The notes: generated by a model from the letters alone, not told the origin. Shown: positions 1 to 12,573, counted from the stretch's first letter. The stretch: 64,000 nucleotides of DNA from Chionoecetes opilio (GCA_016584305.1 JACEEZ010002764.1:23570-87569); one strand, 5' to 3'. Numbers and translations are program-made.

Positions 1-750
1 TTTCTAGCGGCGGTGATGACCGGTTAGGGGAGGGCGTGATCTACGCCCGTGCCCAACACTGAGTCAAGACATAAGGAAACTACAAGAGGCCGGTAGTCTT
101 ACGTACACGTGGTAGTTCCTTCAACACATGTACATTATCTACATCCACCTTTCATCCCAAGCACTATTTTCGAAGACAACAATATATTATTTTTCCGATT
201 TTCTGGCCATTAATGTTACAGATGCCAGTGACCACCAGAATTTGTAATGAATGGTGGCAACTAGGGATTGCCAGACTATCTGACACAGTATTTCTCAACC
301 TGGGGGAAATTTCCCCCTGGGGGGAAATTTCAGGATTCTAAGGGGGAAATTTATCCGAGGGACATCTAAATTACTACCGTAGATAACAGTTGAGTCGCCA
401 GGACAATTTTTTTCTTCTGTTTACAGACGTGTGGTGGCGTTAATACTTACCGTAGATAACAGTCAAGTCGCCACCTGCAGTCATGTCGCCAGGCGCCAAA
501 TATTACGAATTATAGCATTACTACTGATTTTTATGTGCCACTGAAGATGATACACAGTAGTTTATAATCATGACTGTATAATCTACTCTGTTTCAGTGTT
601 GTTTTATGATATGTATCTGCAAGTATAGACGGTTTCAAATTTCGCTACTCGTTTTCTTTTTCGGCAACGACGACGGTGGGAGGACACTCCCAGTGGGACT
701 CTCCCAGTGGGGGGGAAAGGGCGGGTAGGATATTCTTCCGCGCTAATTTC
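1..750. other. No gene recognised; mixed repeat debris
   Basis: I see no coding pattern here. A hAT-like terminal motif (CAGTATTTCTCAACC, about 285-299) is followed by G/C-rich direct repeats built on GGGGGAAATTT at 300-350. No matching right terminus was found, so no element is called. CTACCGTAGATAACAGT-like words recur near 373 and 451. Confidence 0.3.
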
Positions 751-754
751 CAAT

Positions 755-1160
755 AAGGCGGCGTCAGGAGGAGGCTGTAGACAACTTTACATGTATATTT
801 CTCCCATTCAAAGTCTTTGATAGTTCAAGCTATTGCTGGAAGCTCATATATATAAATTATATGTTCGTATATATATATATATATATGTATATATATGTTC
901 GTGGTTCCTATATGTCTGTCTCGAACAAGGATGAAATAGAGGAGGGAAGGATGGAATGAGAGAAGGAGAGAATTAAGGAGAGGGAGGTGAAGGTGTCTTC
1001 AAGACACCTAGGGCCGTACTATTGCAATCGCCTTGCGTCGCTTGCGATGCTGCGCCAGGTCAAGTCTCCAAGGGGGCGGAGTCAGGAGAAGGGTGTTGAC
1101 AACTCTACAAGTATATTTCTCCCATTGAAAGCCTTTGATAATTCAAGTTATTGCTGGTAT
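755..1160. repeat. Diverged direct repeat (about 85 bp twice)
   Basis: The stretch at about 755-841 (GGCGTCAGGAGGAGGCTGTA, then a TATATTTCTCCCATTCAAAG core) recurs at about 1074-1159 with scattered substitutions. The copies are separated by AT- and purine-rich sequence including a short (TA)n run. The short open frame across the second copy has no recognisable domain. Confidence 0.5.
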
Positions 1161-1252
1161 TTAATCCCTGAATGCAGAAACATGATTAAAAGCTTATTAA
1201 ATGATATATTGGGTACTGTAATATCAAGATCAAGAACTAGAACTGTCGCCGA

Positions 1253-2361
1253 CAATGGACCAATTTACTCTACTTGAGGTAAGGATTGATTTGACATCTT
1301 CAAGCCTCATATAGTTGGGCAGTGATGTTGATTTTTCTATGTGAACAGTATTTTTGATGATACAGCCAATTTAAGTGCAGGAAAATGTAGCTATACGCTC
1401 TAAAACGACTGGCGCCATGTTGTGACGTCACTAGCTTAGACAACAGAGCAAAACAGCTGTCAAGCGGCCGCTACTATTATGTACTACCTACTAATACACC
1501 AACTTGCATTACCCCTACTACCGCAAGATGACCAGTAATCCTCCTTCAAGTGATGTAGTAGGTATTCACTGTGTTTGTGAATATGTAAGTTGTAGTTTAT
1601 AAGGAAAAAGTGGATAGACAGAGATAAGTGGCCCGTGACACCTGACAAGTGACGACTTCTGGGATCGGCATTCCTTATAGGGAGCTTAAATGAACCTGCA
1701 ATGACATGTAAAGCTAGACAGATAGACGAACTCATAGAGGAACAGGTAGAAATGTATGGCTTTCTTTCCCCACATAAGCAAAACATACACCCTTCGTCAC
1801 TCTACTCACCACTACAACCTTTACTAACCATACATTTCTACCTGTTCCTCTATGAGTTCGTCTATCTGTCTAGCTGTACATGTCATTGCAGGTTCATTTA
1901 AGCTCCCTATAAGGAATGCCGATCCCAGAAGTCATCACTTGTCTGGTGTCACGGGCCACTTTGCTCTGTCTATCCACTTTTTCCTTATAAACTACAACTT
2001 ACATATTCACAAACACAGTGAATACCTACTACATCACTTGAAGGAGGATTACTGGTCATCTTGCGGTAGTAGGGGTAATGCAAGTTAGTTAGGTTAGTAA
2101 AATAAAACTATAATTTGCGGTTTGCTGAGCCAAAACAAGCCGATCAGCTGATCAGGCGAGATCTGAGTTTGCAGTTACTACGTCACAACCAATGACAGCG
2201 CGTTCCGCCGTGTTGTGATATTTTGGCCCCAAAAAGGCCATATATTTCATTTATGGTGCATTTCTCAGCAAAAAGAATATGAGTACAGTGATATGTAGCC
2301 TATATTGCACCCAAAGCTTTATAATACTCCGTGTTTTAGGTGTGAGTAAATTGGTCCATTG
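1253..2361. mobile_element. TIR element with 18-bp perfect termini, foldback interior
   Basis: Left end CAATGGACCAATTTACTC is matched exactly by its reverse complement at the right end. The interior contains a 259-bp inverted repeat with a 68-bp spacer. A longer relative with the same termini and the same left and right subterminal sequence lies at 57251-60687, which supports a real family. No transposase is present, so it is non-autonomous. I could not read a clear TSD; the flanks carry their own inverted motif (GAACTGTCGCCGA near 1240 and its complement near 2400). The superfamily is not assigned. Confidence 0.75.
1501..2086. repeat. Equal-armed inverted repeat (259 bp arms, 68 bp spacer)
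   Basis: The left arm 1501-1759 is the near-perfect reverse complement of 1828-2086. Short open frames on both strands are by-products of the symmetry. A single-arm version of the same sequence is present at about 57448-57700, so the foldback was probably built by inverted duplication of one arm. Confidence 0.85.
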
Positions 2362-2514
2362 GAACTCCCGCCGACGTGAAAAATTGGAACAGTCGCCGAT
2401 ATCGGCGACAGTTCCTATCGGCGACAGTTCCAGGTACCGTTTGGGAGAGAGCTGTCTGGTTACAGCGGAGATCCATCTCAGCTGCGTCGATACGACGAAA
2501 TTATTCAAACATCA

Positions 2515-2860
2515 AACTGTGGATAGACAGATGGAGTACCTAGCTGCTGGGGTTGTGTGCTGAGTGGAGGAGTGACAGTCGTGTGATTGAGAGTGTAAAA
2601 GCATTCTTGGAGAATTCTTGGAGAGCACGTATGAGAGAGAATGAGAGACAGGGGGCCCCTCTGTGATAGGGGACCCCGTGTCGGTGTGGGGGTGGGAGGG
2701 GAGTTGAAACACCTGCCTGTGCTTCCCCCCCCCCCCCCCCCTTTTTTGCTTCTCTTCCAACAGTTACGTGTGTTGGGGAACGCCGGACCAAAGGCTTCAC
2801 CGAGGGCATGCGCTGAATGAGTCGTGATTCCCAAATCAAGATCAAGATCAGGACACGTGA
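2515..2860 (+). pseudogene. LINE 3' fragment (same family as 14428-14940)
   Basis: The sequence from about 2519 encodes a degenerate VDRQMEYL...GVV segment and continues in a manner parallel to the LINE tail at 14815-14890 (GTGTGCTGAGTGGAGGAGTG in both). A GGGGGTGGGAGGGG/CCCCCCC tract and the motif AAATCAAGATCAAGATC follow. No reverse transcriptase domain remains; it is a 5'-truncated relic. Confidence 0.6.
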
Positions 2861-3737
2861 TACAAACAAGGCCTGCCCCTGAACCACTCTTCCACTGCTT
2901 GCTGTGTGCCTTGATGCTGTGCCGCTGTGACCTGTGCTGCTGTGCCTACGAGACAGTCTAGTGCTGCTGTTGAGGTGTGTTGCTGTGCTGTGTTGTGTGT
3001 TACGTTAACCACCACCAATCTTGCTGATGTTAGCAGTTTATTTAATGGCTTTGTTCTACGTTGGGTGTTGTTTTATACTGACTTTACGTTGTGTTGCATG
3101 ACTGGCTGGCGGGCGGGCTGGTGATTGCGGGGGTCACCACCCTATGCGGCCGCCCGTATGATCCACATAGGAAATACTTTGGAACTCATCCTTCCGGATT
3201 TGGTGATGAAAATTACACACAAAAAAACAGGTAAATTTCTCGTGTTTGCCCATACTCTCCCACTTTCCCCAAACAAGTTTGGGGACCTGTGGGAATGCGG
3301 GGTTGTTGGGTGGGTAACAAATTATGCGTCGGAAGCACGTAATTTAAGAGTTGTGTAGGGGGGGGGTAAAATTCCCTAGATCTAGGGTAATTTCCTTATA
3401 TCTAGAGAAATCTGCCTAACCAAAATTAACCTAACCGACCCTAACCTAACCTAAACAAATCTAACCTAACCTCCTAACGGGGCCGCAAATCTAACCTAAC
3501 CTCGTTGGGGGGGTTCTTGGCATTTCGGTCATCATTCTGTGAAAAAGATAGTCAGGGTCACACGTCTCTGGATTCAGAAGAAATCCAATGAATTTTCCCT
3601 AGATCTAGGACATTTTTTCAACACCCCTAACTCAAAAACTATGGTTGCGATGCATATTTTGCACCCCAGCCAAATATCCCACTTTCCCCCAGGTCCCCAA
3701 GCTTGTTTTGTGGGAGAGGGGGAGTATGGCCAAACAC

Positions 3738-4112
3738 TAGAATTATACCGGTGCTTTTTCTAATGGAGATAGTTTTATTTTCCGGAAACCCATATTAAAA
3801 AAAAAAAAAAAAAATGTCATCACCGAATTGTATGGTCGTCGTCTCCATTAAAAACACTCCATCAGAACAAGCACTAAAACTTGGCCGGGAAAAATTTGTC
3901 AGGGTCTCAGATAACAGGGAAGTAATTGAATAGAACATACCAAACCTAACCTTAAAGGCTTTAATTAAACCTAACCTAACCTTTACCACTAAGTATACCT
4001 AACCTAACCTTAACCTTAGCCATGCATAAAATTCGGTGATGATTTTTTTTTTTTTTTAACGGGTTTCCGGAAAATAAAACTATCTCCACTAGAGAAAGCA
4101 CCTATTGTAGGC
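3738..4112. repeat. Hairpin/inverted repeat with A/T-tract shoulders
   Basis: The sequence at about 3741-3826, including TTTTATTTTCCGGAAACCC and an A18-type tract, is mirrored at about 4028-4110 (T-tract, GGGTTTCCGGAAAATAAAA). The spacer of about 200 bp holds CCTAACCTAACC repeats. Confidence 0.65.
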
Positions 4113-4935
4113 CAGGAAGTATTAGTCGGTGTCTCTGAAAACGACCGCGAAGTCTCGTCCATTATTACCGTGGGGGTTTTGGGTGGGGAGCAAATAATGC
4201 ATCGGAAGCACGTATTTTTGGATTTATGTAGGAGAGCCAAAACTCCCTAGATCTAGGAAAATTTTACCTAACCTCCTAGCGGTGGGGCTCCGTCCCCCTC
4301 GACCCCCCGATAATCTAAGCTAACCGAACCTCTTAACCTAACCAAATTTAACCTAACCTAGCAATAATTACCCGTTAATCTAACCTTACCTAATTTAACC
4401 TAACCTTCTAATGCGGGGGCTCTGCCCCCTTAAACCCCGGTAATCTAAACAAAAGTACCTTACCTCTAAGTGGGAGGGGTGGGTGGGGGCTCGACACTCT
4501 GGACTAGACGACGACGTCTCTGGACTTAGAAGAAATCCAATACATTTTCCCTAGATCTAGGGAATTTCTACAACACCCCTAACTCAAAAACTATGTGGTT
4601 GCGACGCATATTTTGTACCCCAGCCAAATATCCCGCTTCGCTCAGGTCCTCAAGCGTGTGTGTTTTGGGGGAGAGGGGGGAGTATGGGCAAACACTAGAA
4701 TAATACCAAAACTTTTTAACAAGTTTCCGGAAAAAAAATATATACTTATGTGATAAAGCACCATTTTTGGAAATACTTTGGAACTCAACCTTCCGGCTTT
4801 GACTGAAATGAACTACCGCACTGTATTGTATGCTTATTGTACTTCACATCTGTAAAGGTTCCAGCGTGCGCTCAGCCTTGGTTAACCCACATGGCCGCTA
4901 TGAAATATGAGGTGCCTCAAAAAATTCTAAGTCCA

Positions 4936-5235
4936 GTTAGGTTAGGTTAGGTTAGGTATACTTTGTGGTTAAGGTTAGGTTAGGTTAGGTTAGGTTAGGT
5001 ATACTTTGTGGTTAAGGTTAGGTTAGGTATACTTTGTGGTTAAGGTTAGGTTAGGTATACTTTGTGGTTAAGGTTAGGTTAGGTTAGGTTAGGTATACGT
5101 TGTGGTTAAGGTTAGGTTAGGTTCGGTTAGGTATACTTTGTGGTTAAGGTTAGGTTAGGTTCGGTTAGGTATACTTTGTGGTTAAGGCTAGGTTAGGTTA
5201 GGTATACTTTGTGGTTAAGGTTAGGTTAGGTTAGA
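4936..5235 (+). repeat. TTAGG-derived minisatellite
   Basis: GTTAGG runs of variable length alternate with the phrase TATACTTTGTGGTTAAG about eight times. The higher-order unit length varies (about 28 to 43 bp) because the number of GGTTA pentamers changes. One related unit appears inverted at about 3968-4015. TTAGG is the ancestral arthropod telomere repeat, but this is an interrupted interstitial array, not a telomere. Confidence 0.8.
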
Positions 5236-5480
5236 TTTTTACATATAGTGACTTTGATGATTTTTTGGGGAGCCATAAATCACTTATATTTGCTTCCCCC
5301 ACCCAAAAACCCCGTATTCCCGCCAGTTCCCTAGGCTTGTTGGCTATAGGGGGAAGAAAAAAAAGATAGGGGTGAAGGACTTCTTCCAAAGTTTTACCCC
5401 ATTTTTTTGCGAGGAAAAATTAGTCAGTGTCTTAAAAAATGACCGTGCAGTCCTCGTCCATTTTTACCCAGGGCACCTCC

Positions 5481-6790
5481 ATCCCTCTTGGGAATTCACC
5501 ACCGAATAATTGTAAATATGTATGTAATATCCGTTTTCCAGAAGAAATTAAAATAACGGGCAGCTGGGAAATCATAATTAGCCTGTTGTCATCTAAATCG
5601 TATTCCAGCTAGTGCACTAACCTAAGAGAAACCTCCTGGGAGAATTAACCTCGATTCAACTTAATATTGACTCGCCAGCGAGCAAGATGTTATGCTAAAT
5701 CATTAGGGCAAAAATACCATAGAAATAAGGTAAGAAAATGATGAAGAATAATCAGAAATAGGTTAAATATCACAAAAAGCCAAAAAAACCCAAGGTTTTA
5801 AGTGGAATTATTAATACCTATACAAAGGTAAATAGTAAGGTGGCAATAAGTAGGTAATTATTTACCACAATTTTTTCGAAGGTTTTAACGAAGGCCTTAA
5901 AAATCGGGGAAACTTAATAGAAATTCATTAAAAAATCAGGTATTCAAAAAGGTTATCGAATTCAAATTTGATGCAGGTATAAAAAAGTAAAAAATTGTTT
6001 TATTTTACGTGATGGCAACTCGACATCCAGACTTGCACAGGGGCCAGGATTTCCAAGAGTCCTGACTTATGGTACTCCCTTCAAAAAGCAAACCAATAGC
6101 TATAAGGGGATGAAAGTGTCTTTCTCATTGCTTTCTCAAGAACAGTTTGAGTTGGTGAAGGGGGTTTTTGAGAGACTTAACGCATATGATAGGATAAGAT
6201 GCTTGTAGGGAATTATCCAATGAGTCATTTAATAGCAAGCAGACCTTAGAAGTACTGCTAGTACTGCAAGTACTGCAAGCAACCATAGATTCAACATAGA
6301 AAACACTGGAGTTTGCCGAGGCGAAAGCACTGAGCGACTACAGTGCAGAGCATGTCTATGGAGATCTCCACCAATGATTAGGCCTCCCCTACACCAAGAC
6401 AAGAACATACTGACAAAAGATGGACCAACCAATGAGGAACAAGATATTGGTCAAGGACACACGCCACACCCCTGGGGAACACTGATGGGCTACACTGCAT
6501 TGCTCCTCCAACTTGTAGACAAGTGATTTTTTTCAAAAGTAACTTTTCACTTTGCCAGGGTACACCTCCCATATTTCTGTCACTTGAGTCTTGTTTGCCT
6601 TATTGATTAGTGTTGTGTTAATGAATAGAAGATAATCTTAAATTGCAGCGCATCATTTATATATCAGGGTTGAAGGAGGACCGGAAGGAAAAACATTTGC
6701 TCAGGGTTTATACAAACTGAACAGGTGGAGCAATGCATTTCCCAATGCTGTTATATTACACTGAAGTTTCAACAAAATTTAATCTCCAAA
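5481..6790. other. No gene recognised
   Basis: AT-rich sequence without a convincing open frame. A short trimeric run (tagtactgcaag-like) lies near 6250-6280. The short minus-strand frames here show no domain. Confidence 0.35.
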
Positions 6791-6795
6791 CCTGA

Positions 6796-7392
6796 TCGTG
6801 GTTGAAGATTAAAGAATAATAGACCGAGCTCTTGTGAGATGGCGTGCACTGTGTGCCCTGAGCCCCAGCACCGAGGCGGCAGTGCCCTGTGTGTGTCCCC
6901 CTGGCTGACCTTGCCTTATAAAGCATGTATGGAAGTTTTGTGGGATGTGCTTTGCTCAGTGCACAAAGTATGCACAGTAAGGAAAGTGCTGAGGTGCACT
7001 TGGCTAATGGTGCTGATATTTCAGGTTCACAGCAGCCCAGAGGAGGACAGGTGGTGCAGATCAGGCTGGAAATCAGGCGTGTGGCCTGCACTCAGCCCAC
7101 AGCCCACACAGAGACAAAGCCTTGCTATCACACGCTGGACCCTTGCAGGCATTGTACTGTTTATGCCTCATGACAGCTGAGGGGTTTGTGTGGCAGTTGT
7201 GTACAACTACCCAGAAGAAGGAAGCCGCACTCCCCTCTTTGTGTGGCAGTGAGAGTCCACACCATCCAGGGAGGAAGGCAGCACACCAACTGTGTGAGAG
7301 TGGAACAGCCTTGAGGGAACACAGCCAGAGGAGGCTGTGTGTGTTGCTGCAGGGCGTCTGTAGCTGTGCAAAGCAGCAAGACACAGGGTGCA
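6796..7392 (+). other. Upstream region of zinc-finger gene 1, conserved with paralogue 2
   Basis: From GATCGTGGTTGAAG to the start codon this region matches 20787-21405 almost base for base, with small indels. It contains TATAAA-like CTTATAAAG at about 6913 and a good 3' splice-site-like TTTCAG at about 7024, so it could hold a promoter and/or a short non-coding exon. Stops break all long frames, so I treat it as 5' UTR, intron or promoter. Its conservation probably reflects recent duplication rather than constraint. Confidence 0.55.
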
Positions 7393-8649
7393 ATGGGGAA
7401 GTTTGAGTGCAAAGATTGTGGCAAGCAGTTCACCTTCCAATGGAACCTCCAAAGACATGCAGAGACACACACGTTGGGACCACAAACGTGCAACAAATGT
7501 GGCAGGTCTTTCTCACAGAAAGGACTGCTTGCACAGCACCTCTCTAGGATGTCCTGCGGGGTTTCAGGTGACCTCAGAGCCACCAGCATATCGCGGCCTC
7601 ACAAGTGTGTGAAGTGTGGCAAGGGCTTCTCACAGAAGCGACTGGTCACCCTGCATCTCTCTAAGACGTCATGCGGTGGGGTTGTAAGTGACCTCAAATC
7701 CACCAGCATACCGCGGCCTCACAAGTGTGTGAAGTGTGGCAAGCAGTTTACCTTGCAATGGAACCTCCAAAGACATGCAGAGACACACCTGGGGAGCCAC
7801 AAGTTGGGACCACAAACGTGCAAGGAGTGTGGCAAATCCTTCTCCAAGAAGCGACTGCTTACCCTGCACCTCTCTAGGACGTCCTGCGGGGTTGTATGTG
7901 TCTCTAAGGTCGCCAGAATGTCGAGGCTGCACAAGTGTGTGGAGTGTGGCAGGAACTTCTTCAAGCCTGAGTCTCTGGCAGCACACACAGCTGCTCACCA
8001 AAGTGGTGCATTAGCAAACACTTGTGACGTTTGTGGCAAACATTTTCGGGATTTGTATGAAGTGAAGCGCCACTATGTAACACACACGGGAGCCAGACCC
8101 TTTGTGTGTGCCCAGTGTGGCCGTGCGTTCACACAGAAGGGCAACCTCAGCAAGCACATAAAATTCTTTCATGGCGGCATGAAGACAAGGAAGACAGAGG
8201 AAGATGGGGAGGTTGAGGTCCTCCCAGCGCACATCACAAATGGGAGGAGGCGCTACCGTGTATGTGGAGGAGACAGGAAGTACAAGTGTGAAGAATGTGG
8301 CTGTGGGTTCACTAGCCTGGAAGTCCTGAGGAAGCACTATTCCATCCACTTCACACAGAAGCCATTCAAGTGTGAAGAGTGTGGAAAATCTTACACCAGG
8401 AAGGACGTTCTTGCCTCACACATGCTCCAGCACTCCAAGACGAGGGAGTTTACGTGTGACCACTGCGGGAAACGATTCTGGGATAAAGGATTACTCAGAC
8501 AACACATCATTTCACATTTACCTCCCCAATACAAATGTGAGCATTGCAATAAAGCGTTTACGCGGCGAATGATTTTGAAAAATCACCTCCGCACACATAA
8601 CATAGACATTCAAGTGAGGACTGAAGAGGCTCCTGTGTTGAAAACCTAA
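7393..8649 (+). CDS. C2H2 zinc-finger protein, 12 fingers (paralogue 1)
   Basis: This is an intact 418-residue frame. The start is the ATG of MGKFECKDCGKQF at 7393; the frame is open further upstream but has no ATG there. The protein is almost wholly a zinc-finger array. In order: finger 1 canonical (FECKDCGKQF), fingers 2, 3 and 5 ending H-x5-C (HLSRMSC, HLSKTSC, HLSRTSC) and so C2HC-like, and fingers 4 and 6 to 12 C2H2. A non-finger linker (KTEEDGEVEVLPAHITNGRR) separates fingers 8 and 9. TGEKP-type linkers are mostly degenerate (THTGARPF occurs once). Fingers 1-2 and 4-5 are an internal tandem duplication of about 300 bp. No KRAB, BTB, ZAD or SET domain is seen. Likely a nuclear DNA-binding protein with unknown targets. 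The paralogue at 21406-22392 lacks fingers 3-5 and has a different C-terminus. Confidence 0.9.
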   Translation: MGKFECKDCGKQFTFQWNLQRHAETHTLGPQTCNKCGRSFSQKGLLAQHLSRMSCGVSGDLRATSISRPHKCVKCGKGFSQKRLVTLHLSKTSCGGVVSDLKSTSIPRPHKCVKCGKQFTLQWNLQRHAETHLGSHKLGPQTCKECGKSFSKKRLLTLHLSRTSCGVVCVSKVARMSRLHKCVECGRNFFKPESLAAHTAAHQSGALANTCDVCGKHFRDLYEVKRHYVTHTGARPFVCAQCGRAFTQKGNLSKHIKFFHGGMKTRKTEEDGEVEVLPAHITNGRRRYRVCGGDRKYKCEECGCGFTSLEVLRKHYSIHFTQKPFKCEECGKSYTRKDVLASHMLQHSKTREFTCDHCGKRFWDKGLLRQHIISHLPPQYKCEHCNKAFTRRMILKNHLRTHNIDIQVRTEEAPVLKT

Positions 8650-8820
8650 TGTTGCACATGCATAAGATGCACAGAACCATTCCAGTGTGAGGAGTGTGGA
8701 AAAGGTTACTCCGGAAAGGACGTTATAGCCACTCCAGAACGAGGGAGTGTTATAGCCACTCCAGAACGAGGGAGTGTTATAGCCACTCCAGAACGAGGGA
8801 GTGTACCTGTGGACACTGGC
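8650..8820 (+). pseudogene. Decayed zinc-finger module with 27-bp triplication
   Basis: Just after the stop codon the sequence still reads PFQCEECGKGYSGKDV, clearly cognate to finger 10 of the gene (PFKCEECGKSYTRKDV). It then falls into three 27-bp units (8722-8802; GTTATAGCCACTCCAGAACG start) derived from the join of fingers 10 and 11. This is non-coding debris of a once longer or duplicated array. Confidence 0.75.
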
Positions 8821-9110
8821 AAGCAGAAAGATACATATGTATTTTAATCACTAGTGATACAAAATATTGAAATGACTAAGATAATGATCAATAGATTCTT
8901 TTGTACATTGTTGTTGTTGAGTATCCTCAGGGTGGCAGTGTGAGCAGCCATAGGTCGTGAGGGAGGTCTAGAACAAGGCCTCAGACTGAGGGTTCCGAGG
9001 TAGCTGTGACGTCACACATGCGGGAGAGACTGCCAGGGAAAAAGGTTACTTGCAAGAGTAATTTGCTCCCTACCAAATACGTTTGTCAGTATAAATGATA
9101 TACCATAGAC

Positions 9111-9887
<777 letters not shown>

Positions 9888-10738
9888 CCATAGACTACTG
9901 TATACTGGACTTGTTTCTGGCACTCCTCGCCAACCTGCCCATGACCAGTGGAGGCCGATCGGCAAGGGGAACAAGTGTTCCATGAAAATAAGCTAAATAT
10001 GCCAGTTTCAAGTGAGTTAGTTATATAAAAAACATTTATGTGACCATGAAGTATTCAGGATTCCGTAGATATAGGTTTTGTGTTGCTTTGATGTTAAAAT
10101 ATTGGAATATACATAAATAAGTGAGGTAACTTGGCTTCGTGATGCATTGCCTTAACTACAATAATAGATATCATTGGTGTTTTAAGATATTCAGCTTGTC
10201 AAAAACATTATATAATTTTCTCTATGTTATCAAGTAAGTAAGAGTGGTGCTATTTTCATGAAGTCATACTGGGATTAACTCTATACTGTAATGTTTAAGT
10301 ATTATGAACGGTTTAAGAAATCATGTTCTGGCAACACTCCCTGAGGCTTCCCATTTTTCTTGTGTATATTTATTTACATGGGCGAGATATATATCTTCCT
10401 CTGACATCAATAGCATCCTCCATGACAGTAAACAATAATTAGTGAAGTTTCAGTGTTTTTTCACATTTGTTGCGACCTTTTTGGTGCACTTCTAATATCA
10501 AGAAGGCAAGGCCCCTGGCAACACTTGTGTAGTCCGTCAAGCAAACATTTATTATTGTTGACGTGACTGTGGTGGTATTAGTGCTTGCCTGCTGGGTGTG
10601 TGAGTTTAACATTACTCTGAAGAATTAAGGCATGTGAAGGTTGTGTCTTACTGCAACATTGTTTTTTCTGCTAACGAGTGTACTATCGCTAACACGCTCT
10701 ACATGACAAGTGAGATAAAACACGTTCATTAAAGTCAC

Positions 10739-11193
10739 GGTATTAGTTTGGTAGTGGGCTTTCAAAAGTCCTAGGATTCTTACCGACATCATTGTGTAGA
10801 TTTCTTCATTCTGAGTGTTTTGAATCCCATTTCCCATGGCGCAATTTGTTTTACAAGTCACAATGGCGTTACATGTACTACCGAAAATCTACCGTTATTT
10901 CAGCCAGAAACGGTTAAGTTAGGTAAAATAAGATTTGGTTAGGTTAGGTTAGAGGTGGGGTTTGATTTAGTCACAGATGATATCAAGAAAAAAAAGAAAA
11001 TTATCAATACTATGGCAGGGCAAAGCGGGGCAAGGTTTGCGGGGCAGGCCGGGAGGGGCGGGGCGGACACATGTAAACAAAAATTTATTTCCGACAAAAA
11101 CGAGTGCCAGATTCATTCAATGCATATAAAACTATTCAGGAAAACTAAGTTTTGGCCTCGAAATCGGTGAAAGCCCATTACCGAAATTTTACC
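10739..11193. mobile_element. 455-bp MITE, perfect 8-bp TSD AAAGTCAC
   Basis: The TIRs start GGTATTAGTTTGGTAGTGGG on the left and GGTAAAATTTCGGTAATGGG on the right strand. They are flanked by AAAGTCAC at 10731-10738 and 11194-11201. An 8-bp TSD fits hAT or P-type transposition. It has no coding capacity and contains a short GGTTAGGTTAGG run and a GGGGCGGGG-rich patch. A second copy in inverse orientation (18758-20261) carries an insertion whose empty site is visible here at 10876-10877. Confidence 0.88.
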
Positions 11194-12536
11194 AAAGTCA
11201 CAAACAGAAGGAGAGTTGGTGGTCTTGTGGTGTCATCGGCTAATGTTTAGAACGTGACTGTGTCTGGATTCAAGTATTTTTCACTTTTCTATTTTTACTG
11301 TTTCCATTGGTGAATGATAAAAAAACATATTGTTCTCCATAGACATAAAATAACACACGAAAACTAATATAAAAAGAAAATAAGGAAGAGAAACATAATT
11401 AGCTTAACTAGATACAAAATATATGGCTAAAATATGTATAAACAAATTAAAAGAAAAATTGCATTCATCATAAAATCAATAAAAGGAGTCATAGCGAGTT
11501 TGAAAGTAACAATGTAATGTTGTGCAAACATTAAATTGTTGTAATAAAAGCTTTATATTGAAAGTCTTGTTTTTAGATAATAGCTAGTTTATATAATGCA
11601 AATCTTCACAGTCAGTTCGTCCACACTGAAGCCATGCCGATATAACTACTGGGTCAATCAGCTGGAAACCTTTAGAGAGGTACTGTATCTCCATTGCCAA
11701 CCAAAGTTATCTCTATAAAATGATGTTGTTACTTTTATTAGAAGGAAAATGGGAATGTTTGAAAATGTCAGGAATCGCGGCATTGGCCTCCACTGGAAAT
11801 AGCCCAAACTGAGAAACAAGTCCAGTATACAGTAGTCTATGGATATACCATGGTATATCCATACGTACGTAATGTTATCTTCGGAAATTTTGTTCTGTAG
11901 CGGTTCTGATGAAAACACTTGGTGAAGCGATTCAGTTTACTGAACAAGTAACACAGCTCAACAATAAGTACAAGATAGGTGGTGTGGACGTGTTGGCTGT
12001 GAGGTGAATACTCGTTCCATTAGCAGGCGTTCCCCAGCACCTCTCCTCCCTCGGCGTTGATTGGTCAGCCTCGATCACGCCAGACTAACGAGTGTGCTCG
12101 AGCTCGGTGAACGATGGTCCGAGGTCTCGGGGGTGAGAGAGCTCGAGCTGTATGAGCGACGGTTCGAAACCTCAGTGGTGCGAGCCACCACAGTTCTATA
12201 ATTATTTATCTCATAAAACACAGTAAAACACATTAAATGTATCCCATTATGGGAATATGAAGAAATATACACGAACAGATAATTCAGTTAAACTCGTCGC
12301 CATTAAAAAAAAAATGAGAATTTTTTTGACATGGAATATATCAAAAGAAGCGAAATTGTATTAGCTTCCCATTGATATATTAGTTTTCATAGACTTCATA
12401 GTTTCAGAATGGCATTTATTTACTATAGTGTGTTTTACTGTGTTTTATGTGATAATCCATAGACCACTGTATACCTGGACTGCGCACGTAATATCGGCCC
12501 GTCGCACAAGGGGCTGAAGTCGGAGGGCCGCTCGGA

Positions 12537-12573
<37 letters not shown>

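Larger units (their letters stand above)
2861..5480. repeat. Complex TTAGG-interspersed repeat with internal direct and inverted duplication
   Basis: Blocks around 3165-3370 and 3540-3760 recur in diverged form at about 4190-4260 and 4510-4790 (shared CCCTAGATCTAGG, AACACCCCTAACTCAAAAAC, AAATACTTTGGAACTCA). A block near 5280-5340 is an inverted relative of about 3255-3330. Runs of CCTAA/TTAGG are embedded at 3415-3500, 3925-4015 and 4315-4405. No gene is recognisable. It may be a subtelomere-derived or TTAGG-associated dispersed repeat. Confidence 0.55.

Noticed and set aside
283..340. hAT element at the window start
   Set aside because: Only one CAGTATTTCTCAACC-like end; no inverted partner or 8-bp duplication found.
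987..1277. 96-residue + frame
   Set aside because: It spans a diverged direct repeat and the left TIR of an element; no domain, no codon bias, ends inside the TIR.
7339..7392. N-terminal extension of zinc-finger gene 1 (and 21352-21405 in gene 2)
   Set aside because: The frame is open but starts at GTG with no ATG; the first ATG is at 7393 and 21406 respectively.
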